Assembly (NCBI GenBank): GCA_019237595.1
Contig: JAFAGU010000132.1
Coordinates: 1 to 10,266, forward strand
DNA from: Betaproteobacteria bacterium
Lineage (GTDB): Bacteria > Pseudomonadota > Gammaproteobacteria > Burkholderiales > SG8-39
Length of the DNA: 10,266 bases
Direction: 5' to 3'
The notes beneath the pieces were generated by a model. The model was not told where the DNA came from and ran no database searches. It saw only the letters and a program-made list of their open reading frames with translations. The translations under genes were made by a program, and so were the position numbers. The first letter of the stretch is position 1. Each line of letters starts with the position of its first letter. This document shows, one piece after another, positions 1 to 6,755 of the stretch.

Positions 1-651
1 GGCGTCGAAGTGCCCGCCCTCGGGAATGACGTTGACCGCGCCGGCCGCAAGGTGCGGAAGCGCGTAGAGCCCGGAGCCGTGCGAGAGCGGCGCGGCGTGA
101 AGGATGGCGTCCTCGGGCTCGAGCTCGTCGATGTCCGAGAAATAGGCTTGCGTTGCGAAGAGGAGGTTCCGGTGCGTGAGCATCGCGCCCTTCGGCACCC
201 CCGTGGTGCCGCTGGTGTAGAAGAGCCACGCCGGATGATCCGGGCGCACCTGCGCCATGGTCGCCGCTTCGGAGAACAGCGATTCGTATTCGGCCGAAGG
301 CGCGACGATGCCTTCCACGTCGATGTCCTCGCTCCGGAAGCAGAGCTTCGCCCCGGAATTGCCCACGATGTATGCGAATTCCTTCGCATGCAGCTTGGCG
401 TTCATGGGGACCGCGACGAGGCCCGCGTGCCAGCAGGCGAAGAGCACCTCGAAGTACTGTGGGCAGTTCCTCATCGCGATGGCGACGCGCTCCCCGGGAG
501 CGAGGCCGAAGCGTTGCTTTAGCGCATGGGCGAGGGCGGAGGCGCGCTCGGAAAGCCGGCCGTAACTCAGGACCGCGCGGCCGCCCACGGCGACCGCGGT
601 GCGCTCAGGCTGCGAGCGGGCGCTGCGGGCGAGCAGCTCGGCCAGGTTCAT
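1..651 (-). CDS. AMP-forming acyl-CoA synthetase/ligase, N-terminal part (runs off the left edge)
   Basis: The reverse strand is open from an ATG at 651 to base 1, giving 217 residues with no stop; the C-terminus lies outside the window. The frame carries the AMP-binding family P-loop YTSGTTGVPKG at residues 145-155 and an APLSHGSGL segment at about 187-195. Earlier conserved stretches include GERVAIAMRNCPQYFEVLFA at 53-72 and the NAKLHAKEF motif at 84-92. Family members activate a carboxylic acid as acyl-AMP and usually pass it to CoA. The substrate cannot be read from this half, because the acid-binding pocket and hinge are mostly missing. No in-frame ATG, GTG or TTG is seen for at least 13 codons upstream, so the start is well supported although no Shine-Dalgarno is visible. 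It begins 47 bp inside the end of tatD and is probably co-transcribed with it. Confidence 0.9.
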   Translation of the reverse strand, partial: MNLAELLARSARSQPERTAVAVGGRAVLSYGRLSERASALAHALKQRFGLAPGERVAIAMRNCPQYFEVLFACWHAGLVAVPMNAKLHAKEFAYIVGNSGAKLCFRSEDIDVEGIVAPSAEYESLFSEAATMAQVRPDHPAWLFYTSGTTGVPKGAMLTHRNLLFATQAYFSDIDELEPEDAILHAAPLSHGSGLYALPHLAAGAVNVIPEGGHFDA

Positions 652-1420
652 CGAGGGCGAAGAAACGCAGTGCGTTTCGAGTGGTCTGCTCCGCGACGTC
701 CTCGAAAGGACGGCCCAGCGCGCGCGCGACCGTGCGCGCGACGTGCGGCAGGAAAGCGGGCTCGTTTCGCCGCGCCTTCGGCTGCGGGTGGAGGTCGCGC
801 GGCGTGAGGTAGGGCGCATCGGTCTCGAGCAGCAGCCGGTCGGCCGGTATCTCGCGCACGAGCTCGAGGAGGGGGCGTCCGCGGCGCTCGTCGCAGATCC
901 ACCCCGTGATGCCGATGTAGAGCCCGAGGTCGAGATAGGCGCGGAGCTCCTCCCGCGAGCCGGTGAAGCAATGCGCGACGGCCCTTTCGAATTTGAAGGC
1001 GGCGAGGATCTGAGAGAAGCGCGGATGCGCGTCCCTCGAGTGGAGGAAGAGCGGTTTGCGCGTCTCGACCGCGAGCGCGAGCTGCGCCTCGAACCATTTC
1101 TCCTGGTCCGGATGGGGCGAGTAGTTGCGGTTGAAGTCCAGTCCGCACTCGCCGACGGCGACCACGCGCGGGTGCTCAAGCAGGCGCCTGAGGGAATCGA
1201 TCGTCGTCTCGTCGCACTCGCGCGCATGGTGCGGGTGCACGCCCGCCGTGCTGAAAAGGTCGTAGCGCTCGGCAAGCGCGAGGGCGGCCCTGCTGTCGGC
1301 CACGCTCGTGCCCGTGACCACGATGCGCGTCACGCCGGCAGCGTGCGCCCGGGCGAGCACCGCCTCGAGGTCGCCGTGGAACGAAGCGTGCGCGAGGTTC
1401 GCGCCGATGTCGACGAGCAT
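605..1420 (-). CDS. tatD: TatD family metal-dependent DNase
   Basis: 271 residues, against about 260 in E. coli TatD. It is recognised by the N-terminus VDIGANL (residues 3-9), where TatD proper has no HxH, STAGVHPH (57-64), GECGLDFNRN (90-99), HSRD (127-130), AHCFTG (149-154), ITGWICDERRG (171-181) and ETDAPYL (199-205), followed by RRNEP. By family analogy E91, H127, H150 and D201 are the metal ligands of a TIM-barrel hydrolase. TatD enzymes are cytoplasmic Mg-dependent 3'-5' exonucleases or DNases linked to DNA repair and turnover. The gene follows mutS by 20 bp on the same strand. The last roughly 15 residues (Arg/Pro/Ala-rich) extend beyond the E. coli end and overlap the synthetase start. 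The ATG is preceded by TATACT 7 nt upstream and by no Shine-Dalgarno. Confidence 0.95.
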   Translation of the reverse strand: MLVDIGANLAHASFHGDLEAVLARAHAAGVTRIVVTGTSVADSRAALALAERYDLFSTAGVHPHHARECDETTIDSLRRLLEHPRVVAVGECGLDFNRNYSPHPDQEKWFEAQLALAVETRKPLFLHSRDAHPRFSQILAAFKFERAVAHCFTGSREELRAYLDLGLYIGITGWICDERRGRPLLELVREIPADRLLLETDAPYLTPRDLHPQPKARRNEPAFLPHVARTVARALGRPFEDVAEQTTRNALRFFALDEPGRAARPQRPLAA

Positions 1421-1427
1421 GCGGCCG

Positions 1428-1433
1428 AGTATA
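1428..1433 (-). promoter_or_regulatory. Putative -10 element TATACT of tatD, 7 nt before the ATG
   Basis: TATACT matches TATAAT at 5 of 6 bases and lies in the 20-bp gap between mutS and tatD. The spacer CGGCCGC (7 nt) leads straight to the ATG, so initiation would fall on or next to the start codon (leaderless). The best -35 I see is CTGAAG, 16 nt upstream inside mutS, with 3 of 6 matches. It would give tatD its own transcript in addition to read-through from mutS. Confidence 0.5.
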
Positions 1434-1440
1434 GCGGCGC

Positions 1441-3963
1441 CTAAAGCTTCTTCAGCCGATAGAGGAGCTCGAGCGCTTCGCGGGGCGAGAGCTCGTCGGG
1501 GCTCACCTGGTCGAGCGCCGCGCGCAGCGCGTCGGGTTCAGCGGGCGCTTCGACGGGCTTGCGCTCGACGAAGAGGTCGTCCTGGTTCCCGCGCGAGAGG
1601 CTCGCTTCCTCGAGGAGCTGGAGGTACTTCTTCGCCTGGCGTACGACAGGTTTCGGCACGCCGGCGAGCCCGGCGACCTGCAGGCCGTAGCTCTGGCTCG
1701 CCGGGCCTTCCTCGAGCGCGTGCAGGAAGACGATGCTGTCCTTGTGCTCGACGGCGTCCAGGTGCACGTTCGCCACGTCCTTGTTCTCGAGTGCGAGGCG
1801 CGTGAGCTCGAAGTAGTGCGTGGCGAAGAGCGTGAGCGAGCGGTTCCTGCGGATGAGGAACTCCGCGATCGCCCAGGCAAGCGCGAGCCCGTCGAAGGTC
1901 GACGTGCCGCGGCCCACCTCGTCCATGAGCACGAGGCTCTTCTCCGTCGCGTTGTGCAGGATCGAGGCGCTCTCCGTCATCTCGACCATGAAGGTCGAGC
2001 GCCCGCCCGCGAGGTCGTCGGCCGCGCCGATGCGAGTGAAGATCTGGTCGATCGGCCCCAGGCGAGCGGACTTCGCGGGCACGAAGGATCCCGTGTGCGC
2101 CATGAGGGCGATGAGCGCGACCTGGCGCATGTAGGTCGACTTGCCGCCCATATTGGGGCCGGTAATGAGGAGCATGCGTCGTGCGGGCCCCAGCCGGCAG
2201 CCGTTGGGGATGAAGGCCTCGATCGCGCCTTCCACGACCGGATGCCGCCCGGCCTCGATCTCGATGCACGGCTCCTCCATGAAGGAGGGCCGGGCGTAGT
2301 TGCGACGCGAAGCCGTGGCTGCGAAAGTGGCCAGCACATCGAGCTCCGCCAATGCCTTGGCGATTCTCTGAAGAGTTGATATGTCCTTTTGCAGCGAACC
2401 CAGAAGGCCTTCGTAGAGCGACTTCTCCAGCGCGAGGGCCCGGTCGCGCGCGGAGAGCGCCTTGTCCTCGAAGCTTTTCAGCTCGGGCGTGATGTAGCGC
2501 TCGGCGTTCTTCAGCGTCTGGCGGCGCCGATAGTCATCCGGGATCTTTTCCGCGTGCGCGTTGGTGACCTCGATGTAGTAGCCGTGCACCGAGTTGTACG
2601 CGACCTTCAGGTTGGGAATACCCGTTCGCTGCTTTTCGCGCGCTTCCAGTTGAATCAGGAATTCTCCAGAGTGCGCCTGCAGGCCTCTCAGCTCGTCGAG
2701 CTCCGGGTGATAGCCCTCGGCGATCACGCCGCCGTCGATGACGCGGGCGGCGGGCTCTGCCAGCAGCGCACGCTCGAGGAGATCGAGGCACTGTGCGGGC
2801 GTGCGCAGATGTTCCTGGAGGCGCTGGAGCAGCGATGCGCCGGTGGGAGTAACGGCGCGAAGCGCTTCCAGCAGGCCAAGGCTCTCCCGCAGCCCGGCGA
2901 GCTCGCGGGGCCGGACGCTCTTGAGCGCAAGCCGCGCCACGATCCGCTCGACATCCGAGAACTGCTTCAGCGCTTTCTGGATGTCCGGGAAGCGTTCCTG
3001 CAGCGATGACACTGCTTCGTGGCGCTCGCGCAGGGGGAGCCGGTCGCGCAGCGGATGGTGCAGCCAGTGCCGCAGGAGGCGGCTTCCCATGCCGGTCGCG
3101 CATTCGTCGAGCACGGAGAAAAGCGTCGGGGCCGGCTCTCCGCGCAGGGTCTCCGTGAGCTCCAGGTTGCGGCGCGTTGCCGCATCGAGGCGCACGAACT
3201 CTCCGCTTCGTTCCGCGGTCACCGAGGTGACGTGCGCCAGCGCCTGGCCTTGGGTGCGCGCGGCGTACTCGAGGAGGGCGCCGCAGGCGCCGATCGCGAG
3301 CGTGAAGTCCTCGACGCCGAAACCCGCGAGCGTCGCGGCGCCAAGCTGCTGGAGAAGCTTCTTCTTCCCGGCCTCGACTTGGAAGTGCCAGGCAGGAAGC
3401 CGAGTGGTGAAGTATCCGGGCACTCCGGGGTCTTCCGCCGCGAGAACCTCGGCGGGCCGGATTCGGCGCAGCTCGTTTTCGAGCGCCTGCGGCGCGACCT
3501 CGGCCACGCGCAGCGTGCCGCTCGCGAGTGAAACCCAAGCGAGCCCCACGGTATGGCGGTTGGCCGACAGGGCGAGGAGGATGTTGTCCGCCTTGTCGTC
3601 CAGGAGCTCCGTGTCGGTGAGCGTCCCCGGCGTGACGATGCGCGTGACCCGACGCTCCACCGGCCCCTTCGCGAGCGCCGGGTCCCCGATCTGCTCGCAG
3701 ATCGCCACCGATTCGCCGAGCCGCACGAGCTTCGCGAGATAGCTCTCGACCGCGTGCACCGGCACGCCCGCCATCCTCACCGGCGCGCCGGCGGAGGCGC
3801 CGCGCTGCGTGAGCGTGATGTCGAGCAGCCGCGCCGCCTTCTCCGCGTCGTCGTAGAAGAGCTCGTAGAAGTCGCCCATCCGGTAGAACACCAGGATGTC
3901 GGGATGCTCGCCCTTGATGCGCAGGTATTGCTGCATCATCGGCGTGTGGAGCGAAAGGTCCAA
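1441..3963 (-). CDS. mutS: DNA mismatch repair ATPase MutS
   Basis: 840 residues from a TTG at 3963, close to the 853 of E. coli MutS. The N-terminus reads LHTPMMQQYLRIKGEH, followed by GDFYELFYDDA, whose F32-Y33-E34 is the Phe-X-Glu mismatch-reading motif. The ATPase domain has the Walker A GPNMGGKST at 602-610 and the Walker B LVLMDEVGRGTS with D681-E682. The C-terminus ends in the conserved SPREALELLYRLKKL dimer/tetramer segment. MutS recognises base mismatches and small loops and recruits MutL. The frame stays open upstream to 4179, but that extension is not MutS-like and runs into the divergent flavin-reductase gene. TTG 3963 includes the conserved HTPMM segment and sits 7 nt after CATAAT. 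ATG 3939 (832 aa) is the alternative. Neither start has a Shine-Dalgarno. mutS heads the mutS-tatD-synthetase group. Confidence 0.96.
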   Translation of the reverse strand: MDLSLHTPMMQQYLRIKGEHPDILVFYRMGDFYELFYDDAEKAARLLDITLTQRGASAGAPVRMAGVPVHAVESYLAKLVRLGESVAICEQIGDPALAKGPVERRVTRIVTPGTLTDTELLDDKADNILLALSANRHTVGLAWVSLASGTLRVAEVAPQALENELRRIRPAEVLAAEDPGVPGYFTTRLPAWHFQVEAGKKKLLQQLGAATLAGFGVEDFTLAIGACGALLEYAARTQGQALAHVTSVTAERSGEFVRLDAATRRNLELTETLRGEPAPTLFSVLDECATGMGSRLLRHWLHHPLRDRLPLRERHEAVSSLQERFPDIQKALKQFSDVERIVARLALKSVRPRELAGLRESLGLLEALRAVTPTGASLLQRLQEHLRTPAQCLDLLERALLAEPAARVIDGGVIAEGYHPELDELRGLQAHSGEFLIQLEAREKQRTGIPNLKVAYNSVHGYYIEVTNAHAEKIPDDYRRRQTLKNAERYITPELKSFEDKALSARDRALALEKSLYEGLLGSLQKDISTLQRIAKALAELDVLATFAATASRRNYARPSFMEEPCIEIEAGRHPVVEGAIEAFIPNGCRLGPARRMLLITGPNMGGKSTYMRQVALIALMAHTGSFVPAKSARLGPIDQIFTRIGAADDLAGGRSTFMVEMTESASILHNATEKSLVLMDEVGRGTSTFDGLALAWAIAEFLIRRNRSLTLFATHYFELTRLALENKDVANVHLDAVEHKDSIVFLHALEEGPASQSYGLQVAGLAGVPKPVVRQAKKYLQLLEEASLSRGNQDDLFVERKPVEAPAEPDALRAALDQVSPDELSPREALELLYRLKKL

Positions 3964-3970
3964 GGACGCG

Positions 3971-3976
3971 ATTATG
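3971..3976 (-). promoter_or_regulatory. Putative -10 element CATAAT of mutS, 7 nt before TTG 3963
   Basis: CATAAT matches TATAAT at 5 of 6 bases. The 7-nt spacer CGCGTCC leads to TTG 3963, the same geometry as at tatD and the dioxygenase. No convincing -35 is visible at 16-18 nt. If transcription starts about 7 nt downstream, the message would begin at the TTG. With the ATG at 3939 the leader would be about 24 nt and still lack a Shine-Dalgarno. Confidence 0.42.
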
Positions 3977-4024
3977 GACGAGCGCCGGCGTTGAAACCGC
4001 GAAGCGCCTGCCGCCTCCCGCAGG

Positions 4025-4030
4025 GATAAT
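4025..4030 (+). promoter_or_regulatory. Putative -10 element GATAAT upstream of the flavin-reductase-like gene
   Basis: GATAAT matches TATAAT at 5 of 6 bases in the 94-bp divergent gap between mutS and the flavin-reductase-like gene. It predicts a leader of about 20 nt containing a GGCGAGG ribosome-binding site just before the ATG. The -35 is weak: GAAGCG at 18 nt, while TTGAAA at 3991 lies too far away at 28 nt. Confidence 0.35.
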
Positions 4031-4057
4031 CGGCTTCCCCATCCAGGCGAGGCCGGC

Positions 4058-4696
4058 ATGATCTTCTTCGAGCCGCAGGGCCGCGACCGGCGGCTCATGC
4101 CGCACGATCCGTTCAAGGCAATGGTCATCCCCCGGCCGGTGGGCTGGATCTCCACGATGAGCGCCGCCGGAGAGGTCAACCTCGCGCCGTACAGCTACTT
4201 CAACGGGTTCTCGACGAGCCCGATGATCGTCGGCTTCTCGAGCGAAGGCGCGAAGGATTCCCAGGTCTTCGCCATGGAGACGCGCGAATTCGTCTGGAGC
4301 ATGGCCACCTACGATCTTCGCGACCAGATGAATGTGACCTCGGCGGCGCTTCCCCGGGGGCAGAGCGAATTCGCTTTTGCGCGGCTCGAGACGGCGCCCT
4401 CGCGTCTCGTCAAGCCGCCGCGCGTCAAGGCCTCGCCCGCGGCGCTCGAGTGCCGGGTGACGCAAATGGTGGACCTCGTCGACGTTGATGGGTGCGACAC
4501 GGGCCGGCGGCTCGTCCTCGGTCGCGTCGTCGGCCTGCACGTCGACGAGCGGTTCCTGAAGGACGGGCGACTCGACGCCGCGGCGATGCGGCCGATCGCG
4601 CGCTGCGGCTACGACGAGTACACCGTCGTCGAGCGGGTGTTTTCCATGGGGCGGCCGGCGGGCGGCGGCGACGCTTTCGGCGACCGCGCGCGCTGA
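4058..4696 (+). CDS. Flavin-reductase-like, FMN-binding split-barrel protein
   Basis: 212 residues. The sequence has the flavin-reductase-like domain pattern: FKAMVIPRPVGWIST (19-33), then NLAPYSYFNGFSTSPMIVGF (41-60), KDSQ (66-69), FVWSMATYDLRDQMN (78-92) and a C-terminal PIARCGYDEYT (179-189). Relatives are small FMN-binding split-barrel proteins of the DIM6/NTAB group that reduce or carry flavin, often for a partner oxygenase. No partner oxygenase that uses free reduced flavin is visible here; the nearby dioxygenase belongs to the Fe(II)/2-oxoglutarate class and needs none. The ATG at 4058 has GGCGAGG a few bases upstream. The last dozen residues are Gly/Arg-rich and probably disordered. 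It is divergent from mutS and is followed by a separate promoter, so it may be a single-gene unit. The domain call is firm, but the substrate is unknown. Confidence 0.85.
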   Translation: MIFFEPQGRDRRLMPHDPFKAMVIPRPVGWISTMSAAGEVNLAPYSYFNGFSTSPMIVGFSSEGAKDSQVFAMETREFVWSMATYDLRDQMNVTSAALPRGQSEFAFARLETAPSRLVKPPRVKASPAALECRVTQMVDLVDVDGCDTGRRLVLGRVVGLHVDERFLKDGRLDAAAMRPIARCGYDEYTVVERVFSMGRPAGGGDAFGDRAR

Positions 4697-4708
4697 GGTG
4701 CGGCACGC

Positions 4709-4738
4709 TTGACAGGCGGGACCGGCCTGCGCAATACT
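4709..4738 (+). promoter_or_regulatory. Sigma-70-type promoter (TTGACA ... AATACT) of the AHSA1-VOC gene
   Basis: A perfect TTGACA at 4709-4714 is followed after 18 bp by AATACT at 4733-4738 (4 of 6 matches to TATAAT; the shifted CAATAC gives a 17-bp spacer). Initiation is predicted near 4745, inside the inverted repeat that follows. This is the best -35 in the window. Confidence 0.6.
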
Positions 4739-4753
4739 AAACCTAACGGTTAA
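4738..4753 (+). promoter_or_regulatory. Inverted repeat over the transcription start; possible repressor operator
   Basis: TAAACC and GGTTAA are separated by TAAC, and the arms match at 5 of 6 bases (AACC/GGTT exactly). A second, nested palindrome, TAAC-G-GTTA, lies at 4744-4752. The repeat overlaps the -10 end and the predicted start site, where a repressor would block transcription. AHSA1/SRPBCC genes are often paired with ArsR-type regulators, but no regulator gene is adjacent here. The identity of the binding protein is therefore inference. Confidence 0.4.
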
Positions 4754-4755
4754 CT

Positions 4756-4761
4756 AAGGAG
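4756..4761 (+). promoter_or_regulatory. Strong Shine-Dalgarno AAGGAG of the AHSA1-VOC gene
   Basis: AAGGAG ends 5 nt before the ATG at 4767 and fixes that start. It contrasts with several neighbours that have no Shine-Dalgarno. Confidence 0.8.
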
Positions 4762-4766
4762 ACGCC

Positions 4767-5690
4767 ATGATCGCCACCCAGCTCGAGCCCTTCGTCCTCT
4801 CTCGCGTCTTCGATGCGCCGCGCGAGCGCGTCTGGGCGGCCTGGACGCAGCCGGAGCAGCTCAGGCAATGGTGGGGGCCGAAGGGCTTCAAGGTCCACAC
4901 CTGCAAGGTCGACCTGCGCCCGGGCGGGGTCTTCCACTACGGCATGACCTCGCCGGATGGCAAGGACGTCTGGGGGAAGTTCACCTATCGCGAGATCAAG
5001 CCCTCGCAGAAGCTCGTCTTCATCGTCTCTTTTTCCGATCCGGCGGGCGGCGTGACCCGCCACCCCTGGAGCCCGAGCTGGCCGCTCGAGACGCTTTCCA
5101 CGATCACGTTCGAGGACGAGGGAAACGGCACGCGCGTGACCGTGCGCTGGATCCCGGCCGAGGGCGCGAGCGACGCCGAGCGCAAGACTTTCGACGACGG
5201 CCGCGAGGGCATGAAGCAGGGCTGGGGCGGGACGATGGAGCAGCTTACGGCGCATCTGGGCGCGGAGAGCGCCGTCGCGATGGAAGTGCGCCCCTATCTC
5301 TTCTTCGAGGGCCGCTGCGAGGAGGCGCTGGAGTTCTACAGGAAAGCAGCGGGAGCGCAGGTGGAGGCGCTTCTTCGCTACCGAGACGGCCCCAAGCCCG
5401 CGCAGCCGGGGATGATCCCGGCGGGCGCCGAAGACAAGGTCATGCACGCCGCGATGAAGATAGGCGAGACCGTCGTCATGGCCTCCGACGGCCGCTGCAC
5501 GGGCCGCGGCGCCTTCGGCGGCTTCTCGCTCAGCATCAATGCGCGCGACGAGAAGCACGCGCAGGCCCTCTTCTCCGCGCTCGGCGAGGGCGGCCAGGTG
5601 CAGATGCCGCTCATGAAGACGTTTTTCTCGCCGGCCTTCGGCATGCTCACCGACCGGTTCGGCGTGCCGTGGATGGTGATCGTCGCGTAG
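4767..5690 (+). CDS. Fusion protein: AHSA1/SRPBCC domain + PhnB/YjdN-like VOC domain
   Basis: 307 residues with two recognisable domains. Residues 1-166 are an AHSA1-type SRPBCC (START-like) fold: VFDAPRERVWAAWTQPEQL at 14-32, then QWWGPKGF at 34-41, FTYREIKP, ITFEDEGNGTRVTV and the C-terminal helix GMKQGWGGTMEQLTAHL. Residues 174-307 are a VOC domain of the PhnB/YjdN type: RPYLFFEGRCEEALEFYRKA, then DKVMHAAMKIGETVVMASD, GGFSLSI, a QMPLMKTFFSPAFGML segment and DRFGVPWMVIV. These domains are usually encoded separately, sometimes as neighbours. Here they are joined by a very short linker, AESAVAME, and share one start. AHSA1 domains bind hydrophobic ligands. PhnB-type VOC proteins lack an assigned activity despite old 'demethylubiquinone methyltransferase' labels. 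No signal peptide is seen, so it is cytoplasmic. Met172 at 5280 could be a relic or internal start of a once-separate VOC gene. Confidence 0.9.
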   Translation: MIATQLEPFVLSRVFDAPRERVWAAWTQPEQLRQWWGPKGFKVHTCKVDLRPGGVFHYGMTSPDGKDVWGKFTYREIKPSQKLVFIVSFSDPAGGVTRHPWSPSWPLETLSTITFEDEGNGTRVTVRWIPAEGASDAERKTFDDGREGMKQGWGGTMEQLTAHLGAESAVAMEVRPYLFFEGRCEEALEFYRKAAGAQVEALLRYRDGPKPAQPGMIPAGAEDKVMHAAMKIGETVVMASDGRCTGRGAFGGFSLSINARDEKHAQALFSALGEGGQVQMPLMKTFFSPAFGMLTDRFGVPWMVIVA

Positions 5691-5719
5691 CGGGGCTTGC
5701 CTGCGGCTCGCGCACTCGC

Positions 5720-6616
5720 CTAGCGGTGACGGACGAGGAGGGCGCGCAGGTTCCCCTCCGCGTCCCGGTGTCCTTCTACGCGCTCCACCCACGGCAAGCG
5801 GCGAAGCCTCGCCTCGAGGACCGGGCCCTGCCCGAGGCCGAGCTCGAAGGCGAGCGCGCCGCCGGGCTTCAGGAACTTCGGCGACTCCTTGAAGAGCCGG
5901 GTCAGCACGCTCAGGCCGAGCGCGCCGCCGTCGAATGCGAGGCGCGGCTCGTGCTCGAGCTCGGCGCAAAGGGCGGGCAGCTTGCCGGTCGTGATGTAGG
6001 GCGGGTTGCACGAGACGAGATCGCAGCGCCCGAGCAGGCGCGCATCGGCCTCGAACGGCGCAAAGAGATCGCCGGCGTGGAATTCGACGCGTTCCGAGAG
6101 TCCCGTGAACGCCGCGTTGGCGCGCGCGAGCTCGATCGCCTCGGGCGAGAGGTCGGCCGCGTGCACGCGCAGGCGCGGCACGTGGTGCGCGAAGGCGAGG
6201 GCGAGGTTGCCCGAGCCGGTGCAGACGTCGATCGCGAGGAGCGGCTCGTCGCCCGAGCGGCGCTCTTCCAAAAAGGCTATTGCCGCACGGGCAACGATCT
6301 CCGTCTCGCGCCGCGGCACGAGGGCGGCCGGGCCGGCGAGGAGCTCGACGCCGAGGAATTCCTGGCGGCCGGTGAGATGCGCAAGCGGGACGCCGGAGCG
6401 TTTCTTCTCGATCAGGCCTTTCAGGCGCTCGAGCGAGACGACGTCGATCTCCGGGAGCGGGCTGCCGTTCGTACGCGCGACGGACATCGGCGTGCCGGCG
6501 GCGTGAAACCAGAGCGCGCGCAGCACCGACTCCGGCGTTTCGTCGGGCTTGTCGCCGTGAGGCTGGAAGAAGCTGCATACATCCTTCAGGAGCAATTCGT
6601 ACTGGGCGCGGCTCAA
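5720..6616 (-). CDS. PrmC/HemK-family N5-glutamine S-adenosylmethionine-dependent methyltransferase
   Basis: 298 residues from a TTG start. The core fits the PrmC/HemK family: SGVPLAHLTGRQEFLGVEL (74-92), PRRETE (101-106, where PrmC has PRPETE or PRPDTE), the SAM-binding DVCTGSGNLAL (130-140) and catalytic CNPPYI (203-208), followed by EHEPRLAFDGG. NPPY methyltransferases of this group modify a glutamine side chain; PrmC itself acts on the GGQ of release factors. The N-terminus is not typical: about 70 residues with WFHAAGTPMSVARTNGSPLPEID before the conserved linker. The gene is also not next to prfA. It could therefore be a paralogue with another protein target, so I leave the symbol empty. 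The gene is convergent with the AHSA1-VOC gene (29-bp gap, no clear terminator) and divergent from the dioxygenase. AAAGGAGT lies 8 nt upstream of the TTG. Confidence 0.8.
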   Translation of the reverse strand: MSRAQYELLLKDVCSFFQPHGDKPDETPESVLRALWFHAAGTPMSVARTNGSPLPEIDVVSLERLKGLIEKKRSGVPLAHLTGRQEFLGVELLAGPAALVPRRETEIVARAAIAFLEERRSGDEPLLAIDVCTGSGNLALAFAHHVPRLRVHAADLSPEAIELARANAAFTGLSERVEFHAGDLFAPFEADARLLGRCDLVSCNPPYITTGKLPALCAELEHEPRLAFDGGALGLSVLTRLFKESPKFLKPGGALAFELGLGQGPVLEARLRRLPWVERVEGHRDAEGNLRALLVRHR

Positions 6617-6623
6617 GCGGGAA

Positions 6624-6631
6624 ACTCCTTT
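6624..6631 (-). promoter_or_regulatory. Shine-Dalgarno AAAGGAGT deciding a TTG start at 6616
   Basis: On the minus strand AAAGGAGT precedes TTG 6616, with 8 nt after GGAG. No ATG or GTG is better placed. The first residues MSRAQYELLLKDV then read as a plausible amphipathic N-terminal helix. Confidence 0.75.
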
Positions 6632-6648
6632 CCTGACATCCGGCCGGC

Positions 6649-6678
6649 AGGATAGGAAACGGAATAGCGTCGGGTCTA
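6649..6678 (-). promoter_or_regulatory. Weak candidate promoter (TAGACC ... TATCCT) of the PrmC-family gene
   Basis: TAGACC at 6673-6678 (4 of 6 matches to TTGACA), then an 18-bp spacer and TATCCT at 6649-6654 (4 of 6). It would give a leader of about 25 nt carrying the Shine-Dalgarno. The rest of the 152-bp divergent gap (6617-6768) holds no other gene that I can see. Confidence 0.25.
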
Positions 6679-6755
6679 TCGCCGCGGCTGGCTCCGCTGG
6701 CGCTGGGGCGCGCGGCGTTTCATGTCACGAATGGCCCCGGGCGAGCGGGCGAACT

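Noticed and set aside
3964..4179. MutS N-terminal extension of 72 codons
   Set aside because: It is not MutS-like and overlaps the divergent flavin-reductase coding region; the conserved family start aligns at 3963 or 3939.
2534..4540. Long minus-strand open frame (about 668 codons) overlapping mutS
   Set aside because: It overlaps MutS in another frame and the flavin-reductase gene in antisense, and the composition is low-complexity Arg/Ala with no recognisable motif.
5691..5719. Possible bidirectional terminator between the convergent AHSA1-VOC and PrmC-family genes
   Set aside because: GC-rich, but I could not find a convincing stem with a T-tract on either strand.
4743..6578. Long minus-strand open frame (about 611 codons) across the AHSA1-VOC and PrmC-family genes
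   Set aside because: Arg/Ala/Pro-rich translation with no domain, lying antisense to one real gene and out of frame with the other. Such frames are common in GC-rich DNA.
6687..6706. Three GCTGG repeats in the divergent gap before the dioxygenase
   Set aside because: Spacing is irregular (9 then 6 bp) and the motif is common in GC-rich DNA; no symmetry suggests a binding site.
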